The notes under the pieces: model-generated
What the model was told of the DNA's origin: nothing
Database searches by the model: none
Seen by the model: only the letters and a program-made list of their open reading frames with translations
Translations under genes and position numbers: made by a program
Assembly: GCA_022843925.1 (NCBI GenBank)
Contig: JALHMS010000004.1
Coordinates: 49,086-113,085 of the forward strand
Direction: 5' to 3'
From: Burkholderiales bacterium
GTDB lineage: Bacteria > Pseudomonadota > Gammaproteobacteria > Burkholderiales > Ga0077523
Length of the DNA stretch: 64,000 nt
Shown: positions 28,444-37,139 of the stretch, piece by piece
Layout: the number at the start of each line of letters is the position of its first letter
Numbering within the stretch: the stretch's first letter is position 1

Positions 28444-29592
28444 GTGAAGATCACCGACATCCGCATCCATCCGCTGCGCACCCCTCTCGAGACACCTTTC
28501 GCATTCTCCCAGGGCTGGGTGCGGCACCGCTCGTCGACGATCGTCGAGGTGATCACGGACGACGGCATCACCGGCTGGGGCGAGGCGTTCGCCCAGGGCC
28601 TCGAGCCGCCGCAGATCGCCGCCGCCGTCATCGATTCGGCGCTGAAGCCGCTCGTCATCGGCGCCGACCCTCTCGATACGGAGGTGCTTTGGCACCGCAT
28701 GTACCACGCGACCCGTGACTACGGTCGCAAGGGCTCGGTGACCGCTGCCATCAGTGCGATCGATCTTGCACTCTGGGACATCGCCGGCAAGGCGCACGGC
28801 GTTCCGGTGCACAAGCTCCTGGGTGGCGCCTTCCGCACGAAGGTGCAGGCGTACGCGACCGGCTTCTACCGGATCTCCGGGCAGGGCGAGGCTGCACGCC
28901 TCGCCGATGAGGCGCTGGCGCACCACGCTGCCGGTTTCCGCGCGATGAAGGTGAAGCTGGGCTACGGTCTGCGCGACGACATCGCCGTGATGGCTGCCAT
29001 CGGTCGCGCGATCGAGGGCAAGGGCATCACGCTCATGGTCGATACCAACCACGCGTACGGTGTCGGAGATGCGATCCGCCTCGGTCACGCGCTCGCGGAG
29101 TACAACCTCCGGTGGTACGAGGAACCCGTGGCGCCGGAGCACATCGCCGGCTATCGGGAAGTGCGCAGCCGCGTGACGATGCCCGTGGCAGGCGGGGAGA
29201 ACGAGCATACGCTCTACGGCTTCCGCGATTTTCTCGGGGCCGGTGCCGTCGACATCGCGCAGCCGGATCTCTGTTCCGTCGGCGGGTTCACGGCGTGTCG
29301 GCATGTCATGGCCCTCACGCAGGCCCATGGTGTGCAGGTGAACCCGCATGTGTGGGGCTCGGCCATCGCCCAGGCCGCGTCGCTCCAGCTCATCGCCGCG
29401 GTGCCCGTCGCGCATCACTCGGTCTTCGCCGAGGAGCCGATCTTCGAGTACGACCGTTCCTCGCATCCCTTCCGTCAGCATCTCGTGCGTGAGCCGGCTG
29501 CGCAGGTGGAAGGGTGGATCGACATTCCCACGCGGCCCGGTCTCGGCGTCGAGGTCGATCGCGCGGTGCTCAATCGCTACCGGGTGTCGTGA
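28444..29592 (+). CDS. Mandelate racemase / muconate lactonizing enzyme-type enolase
   Basis: A 382-residue member of the enolase superfamily with GTG start after CGGGAG. The barrel carries the KVK base motif (MKVKLG, near residue 167), metal ligands in VDTNHAY, EEPVAP and GGENEH, and a catalytic His in QVNPHVWGS. The mandelate racemase subgroup removes a proton alpha to a carboxylate and most members dehydrate acid sugars or racemise. Substrate cannot be told. Probably co-transcribed with the preceding small gene. Confidence 0.82.
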   Translation: MKITDIRIHPLRTPLETPFAFSQGWVRHRSSTIVEVITDDGITGWGEAFAQGLEPPQIAAAVIDSALKPLVIGADPLDTEVLWHRMYHATRDYGRKGSVTAAISAIDLALWDIAGKAHGVPVHKLLGGAFRTKVQAYATGFYRISGQGEAARLADEALAHHAAGFRAMKVKLGYGLRDDIAVMAAIGRAIEGKGITLMVDTNHAYGVGDAIRLGHALAEYNLRWYEEPVAPEHIAGYREVRSRVTMPVAGGENEHTLYGFRDFLGAGAVDIAQPDLCSVGGFTACRHVMALTQAHGVQVNPHVWGSAIAQAASLQLIAAVPVAHHSVFAEEPIFEYDRSSHPFRQHLVREPAAQVEGWIDIPTRPGLGVEVDRAVLNRYRVS

Positions 29593-29694
29593 ACGGCCTG
29601 CTTTTGGTGCGATTGCCTGGGAAGCGCACAGCAGCGGGGCCGCTGAGATGGGTCGGGTGATGTCCAGCCCTTTGATTCGAAAAGGATGATTTGA

Positions 29695-29710
29695 TGGCAC
29701 GCGCGTTGCA
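29695..29710 (+). promoter_or_regulatory. Consensus sigma54 (-24/-12) promoter
   Basis: TGGCAC-GCGCG-TTGCA matches the RpoN consensus TGGCAC-N5-TTGCW at every defined position, with the -24 GG (29696-29697) and -12 GC (29708-29709) 10 bp apart. The start point would be near 29720. Upstream, GTGCG (29607-29611) and CGCAC (29625-29629) form an inverted repeat at about -112 to -90, a suitable distance for an enhancer-binding protein. The next coding gene lies beyond a strong terminator. Confidence 0.72.
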
Positions 29711-29719
29711 ATAACTGCT

Positions 29720-29810
29720 CTCGGTGACTGACGGTGCTCCTTGTGGAAGCCGCTGGTCCACCGAGATCCTCCGTGACTTTCGGCCCGCCGTTCGGCGGGC
29801 CGTTTTTTTT
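29720..29810 (+). ncRNA. Candidate sigma54-dependent small RNA, about 90 nt
   Basis: Between the sigma54 promoter and the terminator there is no plausible open reading frame. The predicted 5' end forms a stem, CTCGGTG (29720-29726) with CACCGAG (29759-29765). A single-stranded stretch ATCCTCCGTGACTTT follows; its CCTCC could pair with Shine-Dalgarno sequences. The terminator hairpin and eight T close the RNA, the layout of Hfq-type sRNAs. I do not recognise it as CrcZ, NrsZ or another named sRNA. The existence of the transcript is inference. Confidence 0.5.
29781..29810 (+). terminator. Strong intrinsic terminator
   Basis: CGGCCCGC (29781-29788) pairs with GCGGGCCG (29795-29802) around a 6-nt loop, followed directly by eight T (29803-29810). 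It would end any transcript from the sigma54 promoter and from the enolase-family gene. Confidence 0.92.
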
Positions 29811-29861
29811 CGGTTGCCGACGGTCCTCTCGTGATCGCTCGGACGCGGCAGGTCAGTCGCC

Positions 29862-29867
29862 TATAAT
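29862..29867 (+). promoter_or_regulatory. -10 element before the YqhA-like gene
   Basis: A perfect TATAAT lies 36 bp before the ATG at 29904. The -35 region (TCGGAC at 29839-29844, 17-bp spacing) is weak. This gives the membrane protein its own promoter downstream of the terminator. Confidence 0.6.
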
Positions 29868-29903
29868 CCGGCCGCCCCTCTCAAGGATCTCCACGCCGAC
29901 AGC

Positions 29904-30473
29904 ATGATCGAACGCCTATTCGAACGCGTCCTCTGGAACAGCAGATTCGTCGTCGTGGTCGCCGTCGTGGCGAGCATGGCCGCGGCGATCGCCGTCTTCT
30001 ACATCACGACGGTGGATGTCTGGTACGCCATCGCGCACATCATCCACTACGCCGATCCGTCGCTCGAGGCCGAGGCCCGCAAGGCGTTGCACGACGACAC
30101 GGTCACGCACATCGTCGAGGTCGTCGACGGCTACCTCCTGGCAACCGTGATGCTCATCTTCGCCCTCGGTCTCTACGAGCTGTTCGTGAGCGACATCGAC
30201 GACGCCCATGGCTCGCGGGCCTCGAGCAAGATTCTCGTGATCGAGACGCTTGACGATCTGAAGACGCGGCTCGCCAAGGTGATCCTGATGATCCTGATCG
30301 TGAAGCTGTTCGAGCATGCCGTGAAGCTGAAGCTCACGAGTGTCCTCGACCTGCTGTATCTGGGCGGCTCGATCGCACTCGTCGGTCTGGCCTTGTACCT
30401 GACGCACGCATCCGAGGCCCACGGCGAGTCGCCGTCCGGAAGCGCCGACGGCGGTGGGCCGAAGTCTCACTAG
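29904..30473 (+). CDS. YqhA / UPF0114 family membrane protein
   Basis: A 189-residue inner-membrane protein. Four hydrophobic segments are seen: VVVVAVVASMAAAIAVFYI, YLLATVMLIFALGLYELFV, VILMILIVKLFEHAVKL and LLYLGGSIALVGLALYLTH. The block GLYELFVSDID...ILVIETLDDLKTRLAKVILMILIV is the UPF0114 signature. Function of the family is unknown. It has its own promoter and is convergent with the next small gene. Confidence 0.85.
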   Translation: MIERLFERVLWNSRFVVVVAVVASMAAAIAVFYITTVDVWYAIAHIIHYADPSLEAEARKALHDDTVTHIVEVVDGYLLATVMLIFALGLYELFVSDIDDAHGSRASSKILVIETLDDLKTRLAKVILMILIVKLFEHAVKLKLTSVLDLLYLGGSIALVGLALYLTHASEAHGESPSGSADGGGPKSH

Positions 30474-30491
30474 AATCTCGGGCGTCGATCC

Positions 30492-30740
30492 TCAGCGTGG
30501 GGGTGTTCTGGGTGCGTCGGCAGGTGTGGTGTCGGCGGGCTGCGGCGGTGCAGGGGCAGCCGGTTTGCGCGCCGACTCGCGGCGTTCCCGCTCGTAGTAT
30601 TCGATCCAGTTCTTGACGTTGCCCTCCTGGACGGCCTCCGCGGCGTCCTTCGGCCGGATGGCGGGTTCGGCGGCCAGCGCGATCGATCCGGTCGCGAGGG
30701 CGGTCGAGAAAACGAGTTGTGCGATTGTGGGCGTCTTCAT
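30492..30740 (-). CDS. Small secreted hypothetical protein
   Basis: An 82-residue protein with a signal peptide (IAQLVFSTALATGSIALAAEPA), a short charged region (VKNWIEYYERERRESARK) and a Pro/Ala/Thr-rich tail. I recognise no family. Start could be 30740 or an in-frame ATG 9 nt upstream. It is divergent from the cupin gene with 60 bp between and convergent with the YqhA-like gene. Confidence 0.5.
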   Translation of the reverse strand: MKTPTIAQLVFSTALATGSIALAAEPAIRPKDAAEAVQEGNVKNWIEYYERERRESARKPAAPAPPQPADTTPADAPRTPPR

Positions 30741-30800
30741 GGACCGCATTGTAGCCGCGGCCATCGTGGAGGACCTGATGTCCAACGGGAGGGGCAGGCG

Positions 30801-31166
30801 ATGATCCTGAGTGTGCGAGGGGCCGTGCAGCCCTATGTGACCCGCGACGGGTCCGTGATCCGCGAACTGATGCATCCGACCGTCCAGGGCAACCGCGCGC
30901 AGAGCCTGGCCGAGGCCACGGTGGCGCCCGGACAGGTGACGGTCATGCACCGCCATGCCGTCACCGAAGAGCTCTACCACTTCACCGCCGGCAGCGGCGT
31001 GATGATCCTGGGCGGCGAGCGGTTCGCCGTGCACTCCGGCGACACGATCTGCATCCCTCCCGGCACGCCGCATTGCGTCGAGAACACCGGTGCCGAACCC
31101 CTCGTGATCCTGTGCGCCTGCAGCCCCCCGTACGCCCACGAGGACACCGAACTGCTCGGCGACTGA
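30801..31166 (+). CDS. Single-domain cupin
   Basis: A 121-residue cupin (mannose-6-phosphate isomerase-like). Motif 1, MHRHAVTEELYHFTAGSG, supplies the HxH and Glu metal ligands; motif 2, GDTICIPPGTPHCVENTG, supplies the last His. Such small cupins bind Fe, Mn or Zn and can be dioxygenases, isomerases or sensors; no substrate can be assigned. The ATG follows GGGAGGGGCAGG. It precedes the amidohydrolase gene by 73 bp on the same strand. Confidence 0.75.
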   Translation: MILSVRGAVQPYVTRDGSVIRELMHPTVQGNRAQSLAEATVAPGQVTVMHRHAVTEELYHFTAGSGVMILGGERFAVHSGDTICIPPGTPHCVENTGAEPLVILCACSPPYAHEDTELLGD

Positions 31167-31239
31167 CAGACCGCGCCCGGGCGCCCATCGCATCGGTGCC
31201 CCGAGGCGCCGTACCGACGACCCATCCAGGACCACACCC

Positions 31240-32922
31240 ATGCATGATCTCCTCATCGCGAACGCCCTCATCATCGATGGCACCGGAGCCGCGGCTTACC
31301 ATGGTGATCTCGCCGTCACCGGCGGCCGCATCACCGGCATAGGCCGGGAACTCGGCGCCGCGAAGACGCGCATCGATGCCGACGGCCTCGCCCTCGCGCC
31401 CGGCATCATCGACACGCATACGCACTACGACGCCCAGATCACGTGGGATCCGTTCGCGTCGCCATCACCCGCGCTCGGCGTGACGACGGTGATCGTCGGC
31501 AACTGCGGGTTCACGATCGCGCCGTGCCGTCCCGAGGACCGCGACATCACGATCCGCAATCTGACCCACGTCGAGGGGATGTCGCTCGCGGCGCTGGAGC
31601 AGGGCATCCGGTGGGAGTTCGAGACCTTTCCCGAGTACATGGCCTTCCTCGAGCGCCGCGGCGTCGGCCCCAACGTGGCGGCATTCGTCGGCCACTCGTC
31701 GTTGCGCACCTGGGCGTTGAAGGGGGACGCTGCGAAGCGTGCAGCGACGCCCGACGAGGTCGAGCGCATGCGTGCCGCCGTCGTCGAGGCGATGGAGGCC
31801 GGTGCCATCGGTTTCTCCACGAGCACCTCCGGTCAGCACAACGGCGAGGGCGGCAAGCCGATGCCGTCGCGCCTCGCCGACGAAGCCGAGATGCTCGCGC
31901 TCACGGGCGCGCTGCGCGAGTCCGGGCGCGGCGTGCTGATGATCACGAAGGACGCCACGCAGGCCGTCCCCCGCTTCGAGACGTGGTCTGCCGCGGCTGG
32001 CCGCCCGTTCATCATCGCTGCGCTCCTGCACAGCAACGTCACGCCCGAGGCGGTGTTCGAGGATCTCGATGCGATGCGGGCGGCGCAGGCGCGCGGCGTC
32101 CACCTCCGCGGTGCCGTGTCGCCGTGCCCGCTCACCATGGAGTTCACGCTCCACTCGCCCTACGTGTTCGAAGGCCTGAAGGCGTGGCAGCCGGCGATGG
32201 CGCTCCCCCACGACGGGCCCGAGTACCGCGCCCTGCTCGCGAGCCCGGCCTTCCGCGAATCGCTCCGCGAGGAGCTGTCCCGGCCGGTTCGCCGTCTCTT
32301 CAACGGCCAGTGGGACCGCGTTGTCGTGCTGAAGGTCCGAGATGCTGCCAACGCGCATCTCGAGGGCATGACGATCGCTGCGGCTGCGGCCCGCGACGGC
32401 AAGCCGCCCTTCGACTGGTTGCTCGACCTCGGACTCTCCGAAGACCTCGACACCTACTTCATCGCGACGCTCCTCAACAACGACGAGGAGGCCGTGGGCC
32501 GCATGCTCTGCGATCCCGTGTCGCTCGTCACGCTTTCCGACGCGGGCGCCCACCTCGAGTTCTTCTGCGACGCCGGCTTCGGTCTGCACATGTTGGGTCA
32601 CTGGGTCCGCGAGCGAGGCGTGATGTCCATCGAGCGTGCCGTGCACCGCATGACGGGCGAAGCGGCCGATCTCTACGGCATCCCCGACCGTGGCCGGCTC
32701 GCGCCGGGCGCGTGGGCGGATCTTCTCCTGTTCGACCCCGCGACGGTGGGGCGGCTACCCGCGCAGCGCGTGCACGATCTTCCCTCCGGCGCGGCGCGCC
32801 TGGTGACGCCGGGCATCGGCGTCCACGGCGTCTGGGTGAATGGCGTACGGATCGCCGACGCCGACGGCATCGTGCCCTCTCCGCCCACCCCAGGCCGCGT
32901 CCTGCGCGAGTTCCACGCGTGA
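31240..32922 (+). CDS. N-acyl-D-amino-acid deacylase family amidohydrolase
   Basis: A 560-residue metal-dependent amidohydrolase (family 3). The metal motif DTHTHYDAQ is near residue 59, with VIVGNCGFTIAPC (the conserved Cys/Gly block), GHSSLR, SDAGAHLEFFCDAGFG and the C-terminal RGRLAPGAWADLLLFDP. The family removes N-acyl groups from D-amino acids or opens related amides. Its stop overlaps the start of the CoA-transferase gene, so the three genes 31240-35482 are one translationally coupled unit. The exact substrate is open. Confidence 0.82.
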   Translation: MHDLLIANALIIDGTGAAAYHGDLAVTGGRITGIGRELGAAKTRIDADGLALAPGIIDTHTHYDAQITWDPFASPSPALGVTTVIVGNCGFTIAPCRPEDRDITIRNLTHVEGMSLAALEQGIRWEFETFPEYMAFLERRGVGPNVAAFVGHSSLRTWALKGDAAKRAATPDEVERMRAAVVEAMEAGAIGFSTSTSGQHNGEGGKPMPSRLADEAEMLALTGALRESGRGVLMITKDATQAVPRFETWSAAAGRPFIIAALLHSNVTPEAVFEDLDAMRAAQARGVHLRGAVSPCPLTMEFTLHSPYVFEGLKAWQPAMALPHDGPEYRALLASPAFRESLREELSRPVRRLFNGQWDRVVVLKVRDAANAHLEGMTIAAAAARDGKPPFDWLLDLGLSEDLDTYFIATLLNNDEEAVGRMLCDPVSLVTLSDAGAHLEFFCDAGFGLHMLGHWVRERGVMSIERAVHRMTGEAADLYGIPDRGRLAPGAWADLLLFDPATVGRLPAQRVHDLPSGAARLVTPGIGVHGVWVNGVRIADADGIVPSPPTPGRVLREFHA

Positions 32923-34184
32923 CGGCTGCGCCGGCCCCGGACGCTGAACAGCCCGCCGCGGGGCCGCTCGCCGGGGTCCGTGTCCTCGAGACGGGCACGC
33001 TCATCGCCGGGCCGTTCTGCGCGCGGATCCTCGCGGAGTTCGGCGCCGAGGTCGTCAAGATCGAATCGCCCGCCGGCGGGGATCCGCTGCGCACGTGGCG
33101 CAAGCTGCACCAGGGCACGTCGCTCTGGTGGCTCGCGCAGGCACGCAACAAGAAGTCGGTCGCCGTGGATCTCAAGACGTCCGAGGGACAGGAGATCGTC
33201 CGCCGCCTCGCCGTCGACACCGACATCGTCGTGGAGAACTTCCGCCCCGGCACCCTCGAGGGCTGGGGCATCGGATGGCCGCAGCTCTCGGCGATCAACC
33301 CGGGGCTGGTGATGGTCCGGTTGTCAGGCTACGGACAGACCGGGCCCTACAGCGACCGGCCGGGCTTCGGCGCGATCGGCGAGGCCATGGGCGGCCTTCG
33401 GCACCTCACCGGGCATCCCGACCGGCCACCGGTCCGCACCGGCGTCTCCATCGGGGATTCCATCGCGGCGCTCTACGGCGCGCTCGGTGGATTGATGGCG
33501 CTGCGGCATCGCGAGGTCCATGGCGGTCGGGGGCAGGTCGTCGACGTCGCGCTCTACGAGGCGGTTTTCGCGCTCATGGAAAGCCTGCTCCCGGAGTACG
33601 ACGTCTTCGGCGAGATCCGCGGGCGCACGGGCACGGCGCTGCAGGGCATCGTCCCGTCCAACACCTACGCCACCCGCGATGGTGCCTACCTCGTGATCGG
33701 GGCCAACAACGACAGCATCTTCCGGCGGATGATGCGGGCGATCGGTCGTCCGGACCTCGCGGACGATCCGGCGCTCGCGAGCAACGCCGGACGCGTTCCG
33801 CGCACCGAGGAGATCGACGGCGTCATCGGCCGATGGGCGGCCGGGCTCGATCTGCCCGCCGCGCTTGCCGTCCTGGAGCAGGCCGCGGTGCCGGCCGGGA
33901 AGATCTACGACATCGCGGACATCGCGCGCGATCCGCAATACCTGGCCCGGGGCATGATCCAGGGCTTTGCGCTGCCCGGCGGCGGCACCGTGCGCCTGCC
34001 GGGGATCGTCCCGAAACTGGTCGACACGCCCGGTGACACCGCGTGGCTCGGGCCGGCCCTGGGCGAACACACCCGCGAAGTCCTGTCGGCGCTCGGCTAC
34101 GAGAGCGCCACGATCGATGCACTGGCCGCCCGCGCCATCGTGAGGTGCGCGCCCCCCCTAGACGGAGCCGACCCCCGACCATGA
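32919..34184 (+). CDS. CaiB/BaiF (class III) CoA-transferase
   Basis: A 421-residue transferase moving CoA between carboxylic acids. N-terminal blocks LAGVRVLETGTLIAGPFCARILAEFGAEVVKIE and NKKSVAVDLKTSEGQEIVRRL are typical; the catalytic Asp is in GVSIGDSIAALYG, near residue 181. The GTG start at 32919 overlaps the amidohydrolase stop in a GTGA, and its own stop overlaps the transporter ATG in an ATGA. Together the genes suggest deacylation, CoA activation and transport of one organic acid or amide. Confidence 0.88.
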   Translation: MTAAPAPDAEQPAAGPLAGVRVLETGTLIAGPFCARILAEFGAEVVKIESPAGGDPLRTWRKLHQGTSLWWLAQARNKKSVAVDLKTSEGQEIVRRLAVDTDIVVENFRPGTLEGWGIGWPQLSAINPGLVMVRLSGYGQTGPYSDRPGFGAIGEAMGGLRHLTGHPDRPPVRTGVSIGDSIAALYGALGGLMALRHREVHGGRGQVVDVALYEAVFALMESLLPEYDVFGEIRGRTGTALQGIVPSNTYATRDGAYLVIGANNDSIFRRMMRAIGRPDLADDPALASNAGRVPRTEEIDGVIGRWAAGLDLPAALAVLEQAAVPAGKIYDIADIARDPQYLARGMIQGFALPGGGTVRLPGIVPKLVDTPGDTAWLGPALGEHTREVLSALGYESATIDALAARAIVRCAPPLDGADPRP

Positions 34185-35482
34185 GCCGCGTGAGCCTCCA
34201 CCTGAACGATGGCGTCCGGCCCCGCGAGGTATGGGCCTGGGCCTCGTACGACTTCGCGAACTCCGGCTACACGACCGTCGTGATCACCGCGATCTTCAAC
34301 GCCTACTTCGTGAGCGTCGTCGCGGGGCGCGCGGCCTGGGCGACCTTCGCCTGGACCCTCGTCCTGTCGGTCTCCTACGCGCTGATCGTCGTCACCGCGC
34401 CGTTGATCGGCGCCTGGGCCGACACCCACGCTGCCAAGAAGAAGGTGCTGGTGGTGAGCACCCTGGGCTGCGTGCTCGGCACCGCCGCGCTCTCCTTTGC
34501 CGGTCCCGGGGACATCGCCATCGCCGTGATCGCGCTGGTCATCTCCAACTTCTTCTTCGGCACGGGCGAGAACGTAATCGCCGCCTTCCTCCCCGAGCTG
34601 GGGAAGAGCGAGTCCCTGGGCAAGATTTCGGGCTGGGGATGGGCTTTCGGCTACATCGGGGGGCTGGTGTCGCTGGGCGCGTGCCTGGCCTATGTGACGT
34701 GGGCGCAGGGCCGGGGTGACGCTGCCGAGCAGTTCGTGCCCGTGACGATGCTGATCACCAGCGGCCTCTTCGTCCTGGCGAGCCTCCCGACCTTCCTCCT
34801 GCTGAAGGAACGCGCGGTGCCGCAGATGCGGGCCTCCGGTGCCGGCTACGAAGGTGCGTTCGCCCGGCTCCAGTCCACCGTCCGCCATGCGGCGCGCTTT
34901 CGCGACCTCGCGTGGTTCCTGGTGTGCATCCTGCTCTACCAGGCGGGCGTGCAGACCGTCATCTCCATCGCGGCGATCTACGCGCAGGAAGCGATGGGCT
35001 TCGGGACCACCCAGACGTTGGTGATGGTGCTGGTGGTCAACGTGACCGCGAGCGTCGGCGCCTTCGCCTTCGGTTACCTGCAGGACAGGCTGGGGCACGT
35101 GAAGAGCGTCGCGCTGACCCTGGTGGGCTGGTGCGTCACGACGCTCGTGGCGTGGCAGGCCCGGGACGCCTCGGTGTTCTGGGTGGCCGCGAACCTGGCG
35201 GGGCTCTGCATGGGGGCAAGCCAGTCGGCGGGCAGGGCGCTGGTGGGATACCTGAGCCCGGAGGCACGGCGGGCCGAGTTCTTCGGGTTGTGGGGGCTGG
35301 CGGTCAAGCTCTCGTCGATCCTCGGGCCGCTCACCTATGGCGCGATCAGCTGGATGTCCGGCGGGGACCATCGTCAGGCCATGCTGTTCACCGGTGCGTT
35401 CTTCGTGGCCGGGCTGACGGTGCTGACGGCGGTGAACGTCGAGCGCGGGCGGCGTGCGGCGCTGGCTGCCGACCGGGGTTGA
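34181..35482 (+). CDS. UMF1-family MFS transporter
   Basis: A 433-residue membrane protein with about 12 hydrophobic helices. The N-terminus EVWAWASYDFANSGYTTVVITAIFNAYF is the UMF1 (Atg22-like) signature, and APLIGAWADTHAAKKKVL is the MFS loop 2-3 motif. Relatives are proposed amino-acid exporters or importers. It is the last gene of the amidohydrolase/CoA-transferase unit, suggesting it moves the substrate or product. Confidence 0.82.
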   Translation: MSRVSLHLNDGVRPREVWAWASYDFANSGYTTVVITAIFNAYFVSVVAGRAAWATFAWTLVLSVSYALIVVTAPLIGAWADTHAAKKKVLVVSTLGCVLGTAALSFAGPGDIAIAVIALVISNFFFGTGENVIAAFLPELGKSESLGKISGWGWAFGYIGGLVSLGACLAYVTWAQGRGDAAEQFVPVTMLITSGLFVLASLPTFLLLKERAVPQMRASGAGYEGAFARLQSTVRHAARFRDLAWFLVCILLYQAGVQTVISIAAIYAQEAMGFGTTQTLVMVLVVNVTASVGAFAFGYLQDRLGHVKSVALTLVGWCVTTLVAWQARDASVFWVAANLAGLCMGASQSAGRALVGYLSPEARRAEFFGLWGLAVKLSSILGPLTYGAISWMSGGDHRQAMLFTGAFFVAGLTVLTAVNVERGRRAALAADRG

Positions 35483-35545
35483 TGTCCGGTCCGTGACGGA
35501 TTTCATGAATGCGGGGGCGCCGATGCGGCGCGTCCGACGGCGGCC

Positions 35546-37132
35546 ATGCGCGCCGTTTGCAAGGGTGACGACGAAATGCTCGCTTGGTTGAGATCCTCGG
35601 AAGATGCAGTGCATCCCCTGGCGGACCCGAAGACGGCCCGCGGGGTGCTCGATGCCGCGACGTCCCAGCAGCCCGTCCTCGCCCTGGAACTGCTCACCGG
35701 GCACCTCGACTCCGTCCGGGAAACGGCGGGCCTGACGGCGAGTCGCCTCCTCGAGATCGTCGATCTGATCGACGCCGCCGCCAAACCGATCACCCGCCAC
35801 CTCGGCACCGAGTTTCTGCGGCCCACCAGCGAAGCGCGCGGCAGCGCCGCCCGGATCGGCCATGTGGTCGGCGCGTTCTGGAACGCCCTGGCCACGGCCT
35901 ATCGGATGCTTCTCGAGATGCACGAGACAGGCGATCCCAGCGCGGCACCGCTGCGGCCGCGGCTCGCGCTCATCGCAGCACGGGCGATCCGAGCGTTCAA
36001 CCTGCACCTTCACTGGCGCCTGTTGCGCTACGCCCCCGTCGAACTCCGGCTATGGGGCAGCCTTGCCAGAGTCTGGGCCGTCGGCGAGCAGCGCGGCATC
36101 TCGCGGCAGAAGGTGGTCATCTATCCGGGCGCCTGGGGGGAGTCTTCGGTCGAGCGCGAGTTCCTCAAGGTGCTGATGCTGGCGGTGTCGTCCACCGACA
36201 GCCTGCCCAAGGCGCAGATCGCGATCGTCGAACGCATCTGTGCGCAGTTCTCGGAGTTCTTCGCCATGCAGTCGGCGCCGTCGACCGGCGTTCACTTCCA
36301 GTTCGACACCGAGTCCGATATCGCGCCCGCGCGACACGCGGGCGACGGCGGGCCCGGCATGCGTTACTTCGGGCCCAGTGCGGCTTCAACGCACCTGAAG
36401 AAGCTGGCCGACGACGTGCGGGTCGCGGGGATGGTCCCGGCCACGGTGAATCTGGGCAGCGATTACCCGGCCCACGACGTCATCGAGGTGCTGGAGCATC
36501 TGGCGCGCTACTGGTCGCCCGTGCCGCCTTCGCGGCGGGAGGTCCGGCGCACCTCCGAGGAACGGGTGCAGGTGGTGCACGGATTCGATGCCATCCTGGC
36601 CGCCGTCGATGCCGACGAGTTCGGGTGGGACTTCGACGACCGCGTCGTCGAGGACTGGAGCGCGGCCAACGAGAGCGCTGCCGGTTTCGGCATGTACGTG
36701 CCTCCGGGGCACAGCGAATGGGTTGCGCTCGGTGAACTGATCGGAGTGAAGTACGAGGAGGAGGGGGCTGCCTGGGGCGTCGGTGTCATCCGGCGCCTGA
36801 CGCAGACCGGCGGTGGGCAGCGCTACGTGGGGATAGAACTCCACTCGAGAGGCGCCATGCGCGTGCTGCTGCACGCCCTGCGCGCCGATGGCAGCCACCA
36901 TTCCGGCCCCGATCTATCGGTGAACGCGCTGCTGCTGCCGTCCTCGTCCGACAACAGCCTGGGGCGGCTCACCGTGAACCTCCTGCTGCGTCACGGTTCG
37001 TTCGTGATGCGCGATTCGTACGGCCTCACGCTCTACGGGATGGACTACCTGCTCGTTCCGAAGAACACCATCGATGCCGGCGACGACTACGTCATCATGT
37101 CCTACCGTCTGTTGCAGCGGGCGGCGGACTGA
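35546..37132 (+). CDS. PilZ-like domain protein, possible c-di-GMP effector
   Basis: A 528-residue cytoplasmic protein. The first ~320 residues are mostly helical and match nothing I know. The C-terminal part has the two c-di-GMP-binding marks of PilZ domains: RREVRR (residues 330-335, RxxxR) and NESAAG (375-380, [D/N]xSxxG), followed by beta strands GELIGVKY, WGVGVIRRL and RYVGIEL as in PilZ barrels. The gap between the motifs is longer than usual. Start is uncertain: ATG at 35546 or 35576, neither with a strong ribosome-binding site. It is followed by an inverted-repeat element. Confidence 0.6.
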   Translation: MRAVCKGDDEMLAWLRSSEDAVHPLADPKTARGVLDAATSQQPVLALELLTGHLDSVRETAGLTASRLLEIVDLIDAAAKPITRHLGTEFLRPTSEARGSAARIGHVVGAFWNALATAYRMLLEMHETGDPSAAPLRPRLALIAARAIRAFNLHLHWRLLRYAPVELRLWGSLARVWAVGEQRGISRQKVVIYPGAWGESSVEREFLKVLMLAVSSTDSLPKAQIAIVERICAQFSEFFAMQSAPSTGVHFQFDTESDIAPARHAGDGGPGMRYFGPSAASTHLKKLADDVRVAGMVPATVNLGSDYPAHDVIEVLEHLARYWSPVPPSRREVRRTSEERVQVVHGFDAILAAVDADEFGWDFDDRVVEDWSAANESAAGFGMYVPPGHSEWVALGELIGVKYEEEGAAWGVGVIRRLTQTGGGQRYVGIELHSRGAMRVLLHALRADGSHHSGPDLSVNALLLPSSSDNSLGRLTVNLLLRHGSFVMRDSYGLTLYGMDYLLVPKNTIDAGDDYVIMSYRLLQRAAD

Positions 37133-37139
37133 GGTCGCC

